Assembly (NCBI RefSeq): GCF_964204865.1
Contig: NC_135256.1
Coordinates: 23,278,703-23,342,702, forward strand
Reading direction: 5' to 3'
Length of the DNA: 64,000 bases
Source: Styela clava
Taxonomy: Eukaryota > Chordata > Ascidiacea > Stolidobranchia > Styelidae
Both the position numbers and the translations under genes were made by a program. Positions 19,701 to 30,941 of this stretch are shown piece after piece; the stretch's first letter is position 1; each line of letters starts with the position of its first letter. The notes beneath the pieces are model-generated. The model searched no databases and was not told the DNA's origin. It saw only the letters and a list, made by a program, of their open reading frames with translations.

Positions 19701-21475
19701 TATGATGTCTAAAATGCGTCGTGAAAGGAATACAATATGGAAAACATCATGCAGATTAATCTGTGCTTCCCTTCTTATGGGTATATTCTTACGACTCGTT
19801 GGACAAATATATATAAGCCTTATACTTGTGTGCTACGTTGACATTTGACAATGACATCAGATGAAATAATTTTCCATATAAGAATAGCAATTTCGGTAGT
19901 GTGAACAATTGTCTTGAATGGGGATGGGTTGCGCTGCTTTAAACCAATAATTTTTTAATGCCACGCCTCTGCTCATATATTAGGCCTTTTTGAAATCTGA
20001 AAGTCCCACCCCAAAGAATTCTAAATTTCTACTCTCTTCCCGACTCCACAGCTCCTATCGATTTTGTGCTTGCAACTACAATTATGATTCACAAGCAGAT
20101 CCGTATTTTATAATGACAACATGTTCGTTACGATGTGACCAATAGTTTGCCTAAATGTTTTTATGTCCGGCAGTACATACATTTTCAGGTGTGCATTCGT
20201 ACCAGTAAAACGTTTATGAAGCAATGTGTATTTACCCTACTTTTGGCACTTTATTCACAATCTCACAACTAAGCCTAATTTTGAAATTGCAGAGAGGTTG
20301 TGCTAAAAGCAACTACGACTCACATCGTGTTTTGTTTCCAAAGAAACCCCTGCGATTCAATCCCTTCAGCATTTACATTACAATTTCTCTTCCGACACTT
20401 CCACTAAATTCAACCGTTTCTTTTCCAGCGTAAACCTCAAAATAAAAAAAACTGAGCCCAATTGGTGTATTGTTTGACGGTATTCCTACTCTTGAAAGAG
20501 ACTGAATATTCTCGGATTGTTTTCATTGGTTTTAACAAAATTTTCACGCACTTATTAGAGAAAATCAGGTCAAATTTTAACAACGAATCTGGGTAGTCTT
20601 TCGCTCTAAAGCTGATGTTTTTAGTCATCTAGATATAATGCCCTTGAATATGGCCATTCACTTGGTGTACATATCTGTTTGTTTGCACAGCAATTAGTGC
20701 AAATGGGGATTGGTCCAAATAAATTTAATCATCAATGACCAAATATGGTACAAATAGTCTCGAGACTCATTTTTTAATTCAAATTTAGTATTACAATAAA
20801 ATTATTGTGAGCAATTTATTGCACATTTGTGTTTTAGGCCAGTATGGTCTTGTGCATACATCCCGTCTTCAGTATTTATACTTACTAATTCTTTCAAATT
20901 GCTTTTACGAGACGAAAAAACATACATACATACACATACAAATCAGCTCGTTTTCCGACTTGCGACAATTAATTTGGGTATCGTAACAAAGCGCCATGAA
21001 CACAACATATTTAATATCTGATCTTGGTTGTATCTGTTCAATATTACTCCCCATTAAATGAAGTGCACGCCTTGCAGAGAAATGGCGACAACGTCCACCG
21101 CGCAAGAATGTTGCAACGATAAGCGCCGCGCGATCGCACAGAAGGTAATAAAAACAATCAGAGTGCCGATTCTATTTCATTATCTCAACAACACGTGACA
21201 AAGCGCAAAAAATCATCTGAACATTTTTCTCGAAAACGAAACCAACACATTGCTGACGGCAGAAATAGATTTGATTCGAAATTATTCTAAAATTAGTTAA
21301 AAGTACTGTAATCGTTTTGGGCAATCCCTCGGTATGCCACTTCAATATACTACACGCTTTACGTAAATCCACCGTATTTTACGGACCCTGAGGCTCAGAT
21401 TTCGGTTTTGTCCATGAATAATGCTTACCGGGTAAGGAGTATCGGGTCACTCCACAGAACTCATTAAACGAAAAT
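19701..21475. other. Intergenic, no gene seen
   Basis: No gene, RNA or well-bounded repeat was recognised. A short (ACATACAT)-type microsatellite lies near 20920. Confidence 0.5.
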
Positions 21476-21660
21476 ACCGTATATGCTCGTTCTAGCGCCC
21501 GATCTTGATTAAGAGGCCCGTTTGAATAGCCGCCCGATGTAAAAGCTGATCGAAAATAACAAGCGCCCGTGCTTAAATAAGGGCGGGTTTGAATAAGGAC
21601 CCGGATAGTGAGTTGGTTGAAAAAAATATGGGCCCGGGCTACAAAACGAGCAAATACGGT
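21476..21660. mobile_element. 185-bp MITE
   Basis: Terminal inverted repeats ACCGTATATGCTCGTT (21476-21491) and AACGAGCAAATACGGT (21645-21660) differ at one position. The interior is rich in GCGCCCG and GGGCGGG. The foldback element begins six bases after it. Confidence 0.75.
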
Positions 21661-21665
21661 ACTCA

Positions 21666-22215
21666 TTATTGGACACGAAGTGGACATAACGATCGTTTCA
21701 ATATTATGTTGTTGTTGTTCTTTGACACGTTTTTAAAAAGTCGCTTTTCTTTTCGAATACTGGACCAATTGCTTTGATATTTTCAGTGGTTAAAGATAAA
21801 ATTTTTCTTCAGAAGGCTATTACTTTTTTTTTGCTATGACGTCATCAAAAGTATTGCCACTGGGTGGCGCTACGTGTCCATATATTTGAGCATAGCTCTC
21901 TTGTTTTTTATGGTAATTGTATTTTTCATTCAAGTAAACATAAAACGGATGTCTGTTCATAAGATGTAGGAAACAAGAGAGCTATGCTCAAATATATGGA
22001 CACGTAGCGCCACCCAATGGCAATAATTTTGATGACGTCATAGCGAAAAAAAAAGTAATAGCCTTCTGGAGAAAAATTTTATCTTCAACCACTGAAAATT
22101 TCAAAGCAATTGGTCCAGTATTCGAATAGAAAAGCGACTTTTTAAAAACGTGTCAAAGAACAACAACAACAACATAATATTGAAACGATCGTTATGTCCA
22201 CTACGTGTCCAATAA
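21666..22215. mobile_element. Long foldback (palindromic) element
   Basis: Two nearly identical arms of about 240 bp (21666-21905 and 21971-22215) in inverse orientation around a 65-bp loop. The outer ends read TTATTGGACACG and CGTGTCCAATAA, and the inner ends CATAGCTCTCTTGTTT and AAACAAGAGAGCTATG. The arms would form a long hairpin. Single arms or parts of it are at 2305-2463 and 25577-25823. No coding capacity. Confidence 0.85.
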
Positions 22216-22509
22216 AGCATATGGCGCACATGCTTATAAGGAACGATTTTGAGGACAAACGGTTGCGTTTTATGATCGGTAAAACAGAATTGTTAAAAAG
22301 CCAAAGTCGTAAGCTGCGCTGCACGTTACCAATTTGTTGGGGTTGTCTAACGTTTAAACAACATCACAAGAATGAGTTTGCACAAAACCATTGAATCCGC
22401 AACTGCTTAACAACCTATATATATGCAGAGAGAATTACGAATTTGATATGTATGTAAATGCTTGAAAGTCCTGAAATACCCCTAATGACTTGCATAACCA
22501 TTCAGTGAC

Positions 22510-24006
22510 TTATGACGATTGTACATTTAATAAAAAGAACATATATGAAGGAAGAATTAAATTATCAATTTGACATGTAAATGCTTCTATTAAAGAGACT
22601 GACAAAATTGCTATAAAAACATATATTAAACTATTAGTTTCAGACAAGAAGATCACAAATGCTGATTGTGCAAAAAAGGCAGCAAATGTCCCTTCTACTG
22701 TTTTGTTGGTTCCCATCCATCGGTGCCTTCCAAAATTAGAGCCAATGACAGAAGCTGCAGTGTCTCCTAACCCAACTGATAAAATTCCACTGTATGCAGC
22801 GATTGGCACTTTAGAGTTAGGGTTCGTTAGTAAACTGGGGTCTTGGAGGCAAGATATCCATATTGGTAAAGACTGGCCCAAAAGTAGATAAACCGGGGTT
22901 AAGATTAAACAACCAGAGTCTTGAGCGTCAATGAACACAGAAAGGCTATCGTTTAAAACTTTTTCAAGTGGCGGAATTTTTAAAACCCGCATTGTCTCCA
23001 GGATCAACAATATGCAAACAGAACCAACTGAGCAGAGGAGAAGTAGAGGAATATCGTACCAAATACCAGGAATATAAGTTAGTAAAATTATGATGTGAAA
23101 AATCTTTCTTTCAGAAGTTGATGACTTCCCATTGTGATCCCTCCAAAAGGTAACATACAATACAGTTATGAAGATTTCTATCAGCCATGAAATTAACAAC
23201 AATTGCCTGTGCGGCCAATTAGCCCATAAAAAATCAATAGTCCAATGAATTGCATTTGGAACAATAGATTCTGATAAAACAATAAGTAAACATGCCAACA
23301 GAAGAAAGCCAGATGAATAAAAGTACCAAGTGGACATAATACCAACTAAGCAAATAGGAATTAGTGACATGAGAAAAAGCATTACAAAAAATAATACCCA
23401 AGTAGCAATTACAGTGATTTCAAAATTTGATTCAAAATAAGTCACATTCAACAGAAATGTTGTCAGCAAATTATAGAGTAAGAGCATTTCACCCAACGTA
23501 AAACAATTGGGAAGATAATACGAGGTAATCTTAATGACCACCAAACAGGATACGACTCTTAAAAACAATGTCAAGTTTATTGGCAAATTCAAAGCAGCGT
23601 GCATGAAATACCCAATTATGGTCACCAAAGCAAAATCCCTGATGTATGAATTAATCGTTGCCGAAGAACACTTAAACAGCCATGATGTCAAAGAAAACAA
23701 AATCATCCATATAGAGAAGTGTGTGAGTTCCATACTCATAGCCATAAACTGTTTTGCATGCATTTCTTGGTTCATCGAACATTGTAGGAGTACTGCAGCA
23801 ACAACAACATATCCATAGAACAGACCAGGTGATCCATTTCTAGAGAGAGCAACAGGCAATTTGATCTTTTCTAAGACACCAGTAACAAGTGCTAGCACCC
23901 CAAGGATAAGTGCAGTATGTCTCAATTCCTTATCATCTGTTTTGTTATACAGTCCTAATATACTTGGTGTACAACTAACTAATAACACTCCATATTCGTA
24001 TTCCAT
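22510..24006 (-). CDS. DOLK: Dolichol kinase
   Basis: One unspliced frame of 498 residues from ATG 24006. DOLK phosphorylates dolichol with CTP in the ER membrane to make dolichyl phosphate, the lipid carrier for N-glycosylation, O- and C-mannosylation and GPI anchors. The protein is almost wholly hydrophobic with many predicted membrane spans. Near residue 411 is GLGDTAASVIG and then GRHRW and NKTVEGT near 435, the CTP-binding motif that defines the DOLK/SEC59 family on the cytosolic face. It is slightly shorter than human DOLK (538 residues), mainly at the N-terminus. Human DOLK is also a single-exon gene, so the lack of introns is normal. An acceptor-like AG ends 9 nt before the ATG. The nearest genes, MON2 and ASH2L, are more than 8 kb away. 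Confidence 0.95.
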   Translation of the reverse strand: MEYEYGVLLVSCTPSILGLYNKTDDKELRHTALILGVLALVTGVLEKIKLPVALSRNGSPGLFYGYVVVAAVLLQCSMNQEMHAKQFMAMSMELTHFSIWMILFSLTSWLFKCSSATINSYIRDFALVTIIGYFMHAALNLPINLTLFLRVVSCLVVIKITSYYLPNCFTLGEMLLLYNLLTTFLLNVTYFESNFEITVIATWVLFFVMLFLMSLIPICLVGIMSTWYFYSSGFLLLACLLIVLSESIVPNAIHWTIDFLWANWPHRQLLLISWLIEIFITVLYVTFWRDHNGKSSTSERKIFHIIILLTYIPGIWYDIPLLLLCSVGSVCILLILETMRVLKIPPLEKVLNDSLSVFIDAQDSGCLILTPVYLLLGQSLPIWISCLQDPSLLTNPNSKVPIAAYSGILSVGLGDTAASVIGSNFGRHRWMGTNKTVEGTFAAFFAQSAFVIFLSETNSLIYVFIAILSVSLIEAFTCQIDNLILPSYMFFLLNVQSS

Positions 24007-24014
24007 TTGGCGAT

Positions 24015-24017
24015 CCT
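24015..24017 (-). promoter_or_regulatory. Candidate splice/trans-splice acceptor before DOLK
   Basis: On the minus strand, CCGGATTGTAG ends at 24016, so an exon would begin at 24015 and the ATG follows after 9 nt. A T-rich tract (TTTTCCTGTATT) lies upstream. Confidence 0.4.
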
Positions 24018-25422
24018 ACAATCCGGCATGACAGATTGAATACAGGAAAACCTGCTTCATGAAATTAAGTGTTTTCCTATTATTCAGGATCAACTAGTTA
24101 ATCCTATGCCTAGAGGGAAAAATGTAGTATATTTTATAGATGGAGCATTTTATTTCTAACAGAGTAGGGTCTTTGATTTAAAGGTGAACTAATAATCATA
24201 CCAAAATTGGTCAACACGGCTTCAGTGCAGATCTTCCAGAATTTTCAAACTGTAATATGAAAGGCAAAAAATACTCTTTCATATCACAAAAATTGCTGTT
24301 TAATGAACACCGACGATTATGGTGATTTATACCAACCAAGTCCATGCGACAAGATATACCAATAAAAGCTCCAACCATAATAACTGTGCACAGTTTTTCA
24401 TATGATCTGACCATTCAATGATTTGTAAAAATGTCAAATCAGGATAAGAAGTACAAGTACCGGTATTATATAAGTAGGCTATAATCAGTTACGGTATGCT
24501 GTTATGACAGTTTGGTTGAATTCCATAATATTCATATTATGAATCACTATTTGTTAATTACAAGTAAGCCATAATTTGTTCAGAATTACCGGTAGTAGTT
24601 ACGGTACCAGATGACGTAGTCAGGTCAGGTGGGAGTTAGGAATAGCCTACTATATGCAAAAATGTTTTTGCCACGCCAACTAGAAGTACGGATTTTAGTG
24701 AACATGTGCCAACTATTTTATTTCTGTAAATTTCTGTGGGCTCTATCCTCTATGGATTCCTTTTTGTGTGCAAAGACGTGATTCACGATTTTCATGCTTA
24801 TCCCAGTAAAGACAGAAAGAGGAAAACCATTCGGGTACCGGTAGTTGAGAAAGCCAAATTTTTGCAACAGACATAGCCTAACTGCAGAACTGCATAATGA
24901 TACCTACTTCAAGAATCTTAGTACAGTACCGGTAGTAATTAATTGCTGAAGAGAGCAAAAATAGCGTGAACGTGAGTGCATTTCGGATCTAACCACTACA
25001 GCACTAGTTTGAGGCGGTCTGGCCTGACTGATTAAACGAGAATATCGGTCGGAGACCGAAGACTTATCGATCGAAAATTAGGTGATCCCCAAAACAGAAA
25101 CTGCTGTTTCGATTTATCCTGATCCACTCCACTCTTACTCCATAGTGACACCGTGTGTCCCATCACTAATTAAATATTAACTCGCTAATCATACGACATA
25201 ATTAATCCAAATTTAATAGGCTTCTGGTCCGAGATATGACGGATGCTTAGATTTACCCTTCCTTCCGTGAGAATCGCGTGTATCAAACAGATCTATATAT
25301 CAACATAATTACCGATCAAGATCGATAAGTAATAAAAGAACACCTTGCGCAACTCCGGCTTTTTTGGCCGGAGGTTGTCTTCGGTAGCACGCTTCAGTGC
25401 AACTCGCATTAGCGGCCTGGTG
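24018..25422. other. Intergenic, no gene seen
   Basis: Holds the DOLK 5' region. A 67-codon minus-strand frame at 24211-24414 has one hydrophobic stretch but nothing recognisable. CGGTA/ACCGG words are frequent between 24460 and 24960, as at 6.7-7.1 kb. Confidence 0.45.
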
Positions 25423-25576
25423 CAGTGTTTCCTAACCCGCGGCACTGGTAAGTCCGCAGGCGCATTGGCTACAATAATCATTTGTACAGAGAAACATTAT
25501 AAGAACAGTAAAGCAATCGCATTCGATTTGACTCCACGTTTAAGTTGCGCAAAATCTTCTTCATTTGTTATGTAAT

Positions 25577-25823
25577 AACAAGAGAGTTATGCTCAAATAT
25601 AGTGGCAAATTTTGATGGCGTCATAGCACACAAAAACGATAAATAAAAGTAATAGCCTTCTAGCGAAAAATATAATCTTTACTCACTAAAAATTTCAAAG
25701 CAATTGGTCCATTAATCAAGGAGAAAAGCGATTTTTTTCAAAGCCATACGAAGTAGAAGATGACCAACAAGAAAAAGATTATCAAAAATATGAAAACGAT
25801 CCACAGGTCCACTCACGTGTCCA
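25577..25823 (+). mobile_element. Foldback element, single diverged arm
   Basis: It aligns with the right arm of the foldback at 21971-22215: AACAAGAGAG, TATGCTCAAATATA, AGTAATAGCCTTCT, TTTCAAAGCAATTGGTCC and a final CACGTGTCCAA. It is clearly more diverged than the other copies. Confidence 0.7.
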
Positions 25824-25852
25824 AAAATGGACTGTCTGGAACTAGATGTTGG

Positions 25853-26149
25853 TCAAGTCAAGTTTATATTTTCCAACCAGTAAAAAAAGCAAGTTTTACA
25901 CAAAATACAAAGATAATCACACATTTCAAATGTGGAAGGCAAGCCGCGAGGAGCCAAAGCTGGATATCGAGCTGCGACACCCAAAGTGGCGGCGGAGGAA
26001 GTCGTAACCGCGGGGTAATCAGAGGATGGAAAGTTTCGCCACTTCTTCTTGGCAAAACCTTCCATCTTATATTATGTACGTTTCAAATCTTGTTTAAATT
26101 GTTTGCTCTCCTGATTTCATAGTCAGTTTTTATTTATTGTTTTTATTTA
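25853..26149. repeat. LINE 3'-end related sequence
   Basis: 26040-26140 (CTTGGCAAAACCTTCCATCTT, GTTTGCTCTCCTGATTTCAT) matches 39365-39470, the end of a LINE tail, on the plus strand. The 25853-25880 part matches the minus-strand tail at 15725. It therefore looks like two tail pieces facing away from each other. Confidence 0.5.
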
Positions 26150-28582
26150 CAGTGGCGGCGCGTCAATAGGGCCAACCGGGGCAATGCCCCGGTTGTTTTT
26201 TCGGTATAATAAAAAATATTCGAAAAATACCTCAATATCGGTTGCACAGACTGTCTACACTAGCCATATTCTCCCGACATGGTTCATTTTTCGCTCGCAA
26301 AGCCTTCGCCGAACGTCGACGCCGATTTTGCCCCGGTTGCTCATTGTATATCGTATTCTCTCTTTTATCTTCCACTCGCCGCGTTTGTTTTCTGTTTCTT
26401 TTACTAAATCATCGGGGCTAGCCCCGAAATTATGACGACACAATGCCGACGTTTCTTACAACAACGTGTTGACATATTCACGCATTCCTTCTCGTTCGTT
26501 GGTTGCTTGAAGAGTTGATAGTTTCCTCGCCTTCGTTTTTGTCGCTTGTTTCGCTATTTGAATCAGTTAGAGACCTTTAGTCCATTTGCTTTCGATTTTC
26601 CACATTCCTTTTGAGCTCCTCACTTCTTTCCGGCTTCGCATTTCTTAGCCTTAGACCTCATAATGAATAAGGTTGATGCACTACTTTGCACTCCGTTTTC
26701 GCAGCTGCCGCTGGAACAAAAATTAGAGGTACAACGTCTTGGGCCTTATCAACCAAAAAATTGTTCACTGGAACAATCCCATGACGGAGGAAAGCGTCGG
26801 CGTACATTCTGCGCAGAAACTTGGTATAAAAAACACGAATGGTTGTGTTACAACGAGGACAAAAATGTACTTTTTTGTTTTTATTGCCTACTTTTTGCTA
26901 CCGCCCGTGACTCACGTTGGTGTAAATTTGGTTTTAGAGATCTTAAACATCTTTCCGAGCGTGCCAGGGATCATCAATCTTTTATGGAGCATCTGGACAA
27001 TGCAGTAAAATACCGAACATTCGGAAATGTTAATATTGCAGCACAGTTGGATGAAGGACGCGCGGTTTCTATTCGTCGGCACAACCAAAACGTCGAGAAA
27101 AACCGCCATGTTCTCGGTCGATTGATAGATGTTTTGAAGTTCATTGGTTGTCACGAGCTGTCCCTCCGTGGGCACGATGAACGCGCTGGCTCTTCTAATA
27201 GAGGGGTATTTTTGGATATGGTGGAATACACCGCATCCCTAGATACAGTATTGAGAGATCATCTTGATGCCGCAACTGTTTCGAAAGGGACATCTAAGGA
27301 TATCCAAAATGATTTGCTCGACTCAATGTATAAAATTTATTTACAACATTTGGCTCTGGAAATTGAGAATTGCCAGTTCCTTTCGATTCAGTCTGACGAG
27401 ACAACTGACATCACGTGCGTTTCCCAACTGGCTGTGATTTTTCGGTTTGTGAAAGATGGTAAACCTACCGAGAGATTTCACAGCTGTGTACCAATCGTTG
27501 ATCGCACGGCTTGCGGGATATCGGCTGTACTGAAAGAAGTGTTACAGCCTTACAACGCGAAGTCAAAATACGACGACACATGGAGTGCTTCTTTACGCCG
27601 CGGGCAAACAACGCAGCGTTTGATTTTGTCTGCAAAGGAATGCTGTGACATTCTGGTGAATCAAATAGGCGATCGTCTGCGCACTGAACACCTTGCCGCG
27701 TTCTCTTTGATGAACCCCAAAAATTTTTCAAAATTTGCACGTCTATTTCCCATCCATTTTTTGGCTACTGTCTCCAAATTTTACCCCATGACAAACGTGG
27801 GTAAATTGGAAAATGAATTGCGATGTATATACACCAATCAAACTTTTTTGAACAACACATCAACTTCCGCGCTCTATGGGTTCCTCATAGCTAACACTCT
27901 AGTAACTACCTTTGCGGCGTCTGCAAAATTTCTGGACATCATTTTGACGACGCCTATTTCTTCCGCCGACGCAGAGCGAACATTCAGCACGCTGAAGCGT
28001 ATTAAAACGTATCTCAGAAACACAATGAAGCAAGATAGATTAAATTCCTTGGCTGTTTTATCCATTCACAGAGACGTTATTTCTGGGATGCATGACTTTA
28101 ATCAGCGCGTTATTGAGCATTTTGCTTCCAAGAAACCGCGGCGTGTTGCATATATGTTCAAGCAGTAGAAGTCTAGCAGCATATATATCTATGAGTGAGC
28201 GACGCATGTCCTTATCTTTGCATTACCTTTCCTTTCTTCATAGTAACGTTTTAAACCTTATTTTAGGTTTTGTCTGCTTTCCCGAAGTTTCTGTTAATAT
28301 GTCATTGTATTTATCTGGGTAAATATTGCCTTTCCTTTTGAAAGAGGTTTCAAAATGAACTATGTCTATATTTATTAATCCCTTGACTTGGACCGGTTTT
28401 AAAGACACTTTCTTATCGTTAAAAATTGTCGCTTTTGCCGATTGGTTGTTACCGATGGAATGGTTTTTATACTCATAAAATGATGGGAGAACTTACAGCG
28501 CTCATCCTGTCCCCGTAGATGGGGGTGACTTGGTCCCGCAGTAGCTTGCCCCGGTTGTCAAAATGACCACGCACCGCCACTG
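26150..28582 (+). mobile_element. hAT transposon copy B, internally deleted
   Basis: Left end CAGTGGCGGCGCGTCAATAG (26150). The right end reads, as reverse complement, CAGTGGCGGTGCGTGG (28582). Both ends are followed by ACCGGGGCAA motifs. The expected 8-bp target duplication is not clear (TTTATTTA against GTTTTTAA). It lies within the outer hAT. Sequence 28230-28300 resembles the LINE 3' end at 39.4 kb. Confidence 0.85.
26663..28168 (+). CDS. hAT transposase, TTF-type zinc finger, internal deletion
   Basis: The open frame has 501 codons. Residues 1-110 hold a TTF-type zinc finger (FCFYC, LKHLSERARDHQSFMEH), followed by a DUF4371-like region and the first catalytic Asp in SDETTDI. The C-terminus carries the hAT dimerisation signature SSADAERTFSTLKRIKTYLR near residue 440, including the catalytic Glu region. 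After AKSK (about residue 305) the frame jumps to YDDTW. In copy A, 583 bp lie between these points, with AAAA at both edges, so a microhomology-type deletion removed the second catalytic Asp (YDGA motif) and part of the insertion domain. The frame stays open, so a protein could be made, but it should not be an active transposase. The family includes ZMYM-like and P52rIPK-like domesticated proteins. Confidence 0.85.
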   Translation: MNKVDALLCTPFSQLPLEQKLEVQRLGPYQPKNCSLEQSHDGGKRRRTFCAETWYKKHEWLCYNEDKNVLFCFYCLLFATARDSRWCKFGFRDLKHLSERARDHQSFMEHLDNAVKYRTFGNVNIAAQLDEGRAVSIRRHNQNVEKNRHVLGRLIDVLKFIGCHELSLRGHDERAGSSNRGVFLDMVEYTASLDTVLRDHLDAATVSKGTSKDIQNDLLDSMYKIYLQHLALEIENCQFLSIQSDETTDITCVSQLAVIFRFVKDGKPTERFHSCVPIVDRTACGISAVLKEVLQPYNAKSKYDDTWSASLRRGQTTQRLILSAKECCDILVNQIGDRLRTEHLAAFSLMNPKNFSKFARLFPIHFLATVSKFYPMTNVGKLENELRCIYTNQTFLNNTSTSALYGFLIANTLVTTFAASAKFLDIILTTPISSADAERTFSTLKRIKTYLRNTMKQDRLNSLAVLSIHRDVISGMHDFNQRVIEHFASKKPRRVAYMFKQ

Positions 28583-28847
28583 GTTTTTAAGCTTGCGTTT
28601 TCCTCGATTGAGGTACCGGTAAATGGCGAAACCAGAGCGCAACGTATGTTGTGCTTTGAGGTTCTATCTCACAACTCAGTGAGGAAAGCTAAACTACGAC
28701 ACCATTTCGAGACTAAGCATTCCATTCAATTATCAGTTGGCTACCACGGGAAAGGGTGTTGGAGAGAGTTGCTAGTCTGCGGAGTGAAATTAGTGTTTTT
28801 CTAATAGCACTGAATCACAAACTTGCGTATGGATTTAGCGGCAATGC

Positions 28848-29201
28848 GTGGATTGTGAGAGTGCTATCATCCGATTTTTCGGTCATTTGAATCAGCTGAA
28901 GGTGGAAGGAAAAATATTTTTGGATGTATTGGAAGACATTGTCGGATTCAAAGCTAAAATGAAATTGCGGATACATCGAATGGGAAGTGGCAGGATAACC
29001 TTTTTCACCGCCTTAGACATATTTGCGGAAGATATAAAGGATATATTTCCAATATTTTTCGAGCCCTCCACAGGATCCCTCAGATACAGATATATCCCTC
29101 AGCTACAGCAAAATATTTATTATTGGGTGCGAAGTCGTTTTGAAATTTCAGCGTTAGAGGTTCATCCAGATAAAGATCGCGTTACTGACCAGCTGGTTTA
29201 G
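28848..29201 (+). pseudogene. hAT (EPM2AIP1/ZBED5/SCAND3-like) transposase fragment
   Basis: A 117-codon frame with LKVEGKIFLDVLEDIVGFK, RMGSGRITFF and IFPIFFEPS resembles the segment before the dimerisation domain in GTF2IRD2, ZBED5 and SCAND3-type hAT transposases. There is no start region or C-terminal dimerisation motif in frame. It lies between the nested hAT copy B and the right end of the outer element, so it is probably what remains of the outer element's transposase. Confidence 0.5.
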
Positions 29202-29550
29202 TTGCAAAGTAGACAGCCTAGAAGAGCAGATTTGTGTAGCCAAGCAACAAAAAACATTATTGCCGGTTTTTTAACATTGGCTTTGCTCAAAACCAAGCAC
29301 GGCAACCTGAAGATGACATGAGATGCCCTTCAACTACCATAGTCCCCAATTTCGACAAACTTGGGGAGAGAAGTTCAGGGGCGAGGTTTTCATTAAATGT
29401 AGCGAATGTTGAGCAATAAACGGAGTTTTTATAGTTTTCCTAATAAAAAATCTCTATAAAATAAACGTTTATTTAATTTCCGTGTCTTGCGTCCGCCGCG
29501 ATACATTTCGATTCGGAAATAGTCCGCGGCCAAAATGTTGGGAAACACTG

Positions 29551-30913
29551 GCCTGTATGATGGAGTCGGTGCCTGCTCTGACAGTCGTTTTGATCTCGTC
29601 GATTTTGATATCTAGGCAAATTATTGACAGTGCGCCTTATGATCCGTAAAATACGGTAATGATAAAATTAGTTCTGACTGCTTTTGTCATTGGGAAACAC
29701 TAGTCTAGACTCTAGAGCAGTGGTTCTCAACCGCCGGCCCGCGGCGACCTTGCCAAATACATTCCAATATTAATATATTATAAGCAAATTGTGAAATACA
29801 AAGAATTGACGGCATGTCCATTAATTTTGTTATTCTTTCTAAAACTCTTATTGATTTGTAGTATTCTTCTAACAACCAAACTTAGTGAGAGGTCCTTTGA
29901 ATCCCTGAACGGCTGGATGTCCGTTAAGTCTACGACCATAGTTTACTATATTATAATAATATTTCGTGCTCTTCGCGCTTTATTCAGTAAGTAGTAAGAC
30001 CATTGATGCCTTAACAATAACATTGATACCTTATGTAGTCATCAATGGTAAGACCTTCCAGTTCCAATGCAAATACGCAATAATCACATTTGTTCTACGT
30101 GTTTTGTGATGTAATAGTGAAGTTCATTTCCAGCTTTCACGGATGGTTCAAATATCGTCAGAGTAGTGTGAATAAAAGTTGTTATTATATGCTCTGGGAG
30201 ATGTCAGTCGCCACTCAACAAAAAATATAAAATCACTAATGCGCATATGCAGTGTTTATACTGCTCTATTCGGCTATTATCCGGTTAACCGTTACAATAA
30301 TATCTGGATATCAGATAGCAAAATAGCTCTCGGTTAACCGGTTATCCGGATAACCGCTATCCGGATAAACCAACCCTACTGTAATCCCAGCTTGAATATT
30401 CAGAACGCGAAGACGGCGTTATTGCACCGTTTTATTTTTGGTGCCGACTGCCATCATACAGGCAATTTTTAGATTACAACAATCTTCATTTTTAGAATAG
30501 TGAAACATTCTCCATTTTAAATTAAATGACTTTTCGAATTCTCTCGGAAAATGCTGAATACCAGACGTTAGATGATAAAACATTTTTTGCGATTAATTTA
30601 GATAAAATTTTACTTTTCACGGCACCCGGTTTCCGGAAATAGAAGTTATAAAGTAAAACAAAGCGTTTTGTTACATTTATTTTGTGCTCCCAATAAAATA
30701 CATATATCTTGGATTTCGAGTCGCTGATAAATCCGTTCCTATCGCCCAAGCGCGAAATACGCCTGGTCGAGTGCCGGCGGTATTTTAGTCGACGATAAAA
30801 AGTTTTTTCTGTGATTTGTTTGCGGTGAAAAAAAAAACAAACAATACTTTTCACTTCGGTAGCTGGCGCTTTAGCACGAGTATCGTACAACGTTTGCAGC
30901 CTTAGCATTTCGG
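29551..30913. other. Gene-free stretch with hAT-type ends
   Basis: CAGTGGTTCTCAACCGCCGG begins near 29719, a typical hAT left end; no partner was seen. Between 30270 and 30380, GGTTAACCGGTTATCCGGATAA words lead to AACCAACCCTACTG, which as reverse complement is a CAGTAGGGTTGG hAT-type end. No gene was recognised. Confidence 0.5.
30898..30913 (+). repeat. LINE target-site duplication, left copy
   Basis: AGCCTTAGCATTTCGG here is repeated exactly right after the poly(A) tract at 36617-36632 (the first A is ambiguous with the tail). Confidence 0.9.
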
Positions 30914-30941
30914 ACCCGTAACCAATCGTTCGGTGTGCGAC

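Larger units (their letters stand above)
25423..29550 (+). mobile_element. Outer hAT (Charlie-like) element, interrupted by nested insertions
   Basis: The left end CAGTGTTTCCTAACCCGCGG (25423) faces a right end that reads, as reverse complement, CAGTGTTTCCCAACATTTTGG (ends 29550). Flanks GCCTGGTG (25415-25422) and GCCTGTAT (29551-29558) share their first five bases, a possible eroded 8-bp target duplication. Inside are a foldback arm, a LINE tail, hAT copy B and a degenerate transposase piece at 28848-29201. Identification rests on the termini and that piece. Confidence 0.6.

Noticed and set aside
19500..19712. 70-codon plus-strand frame
   Set aside because: It runs through MITE-like ends and has no protein-like motif.
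26141..26149. Target duplication for hAT copy B
   Set aside because: TTTATTTA and the right flank GTTTTTAA agree at only five of eight A/T-rich positions, which is not convincing.
30933..30941. LINE ORF1 start at 30933
   Set aside because: That codon is GTG; the first ATG is 30942.
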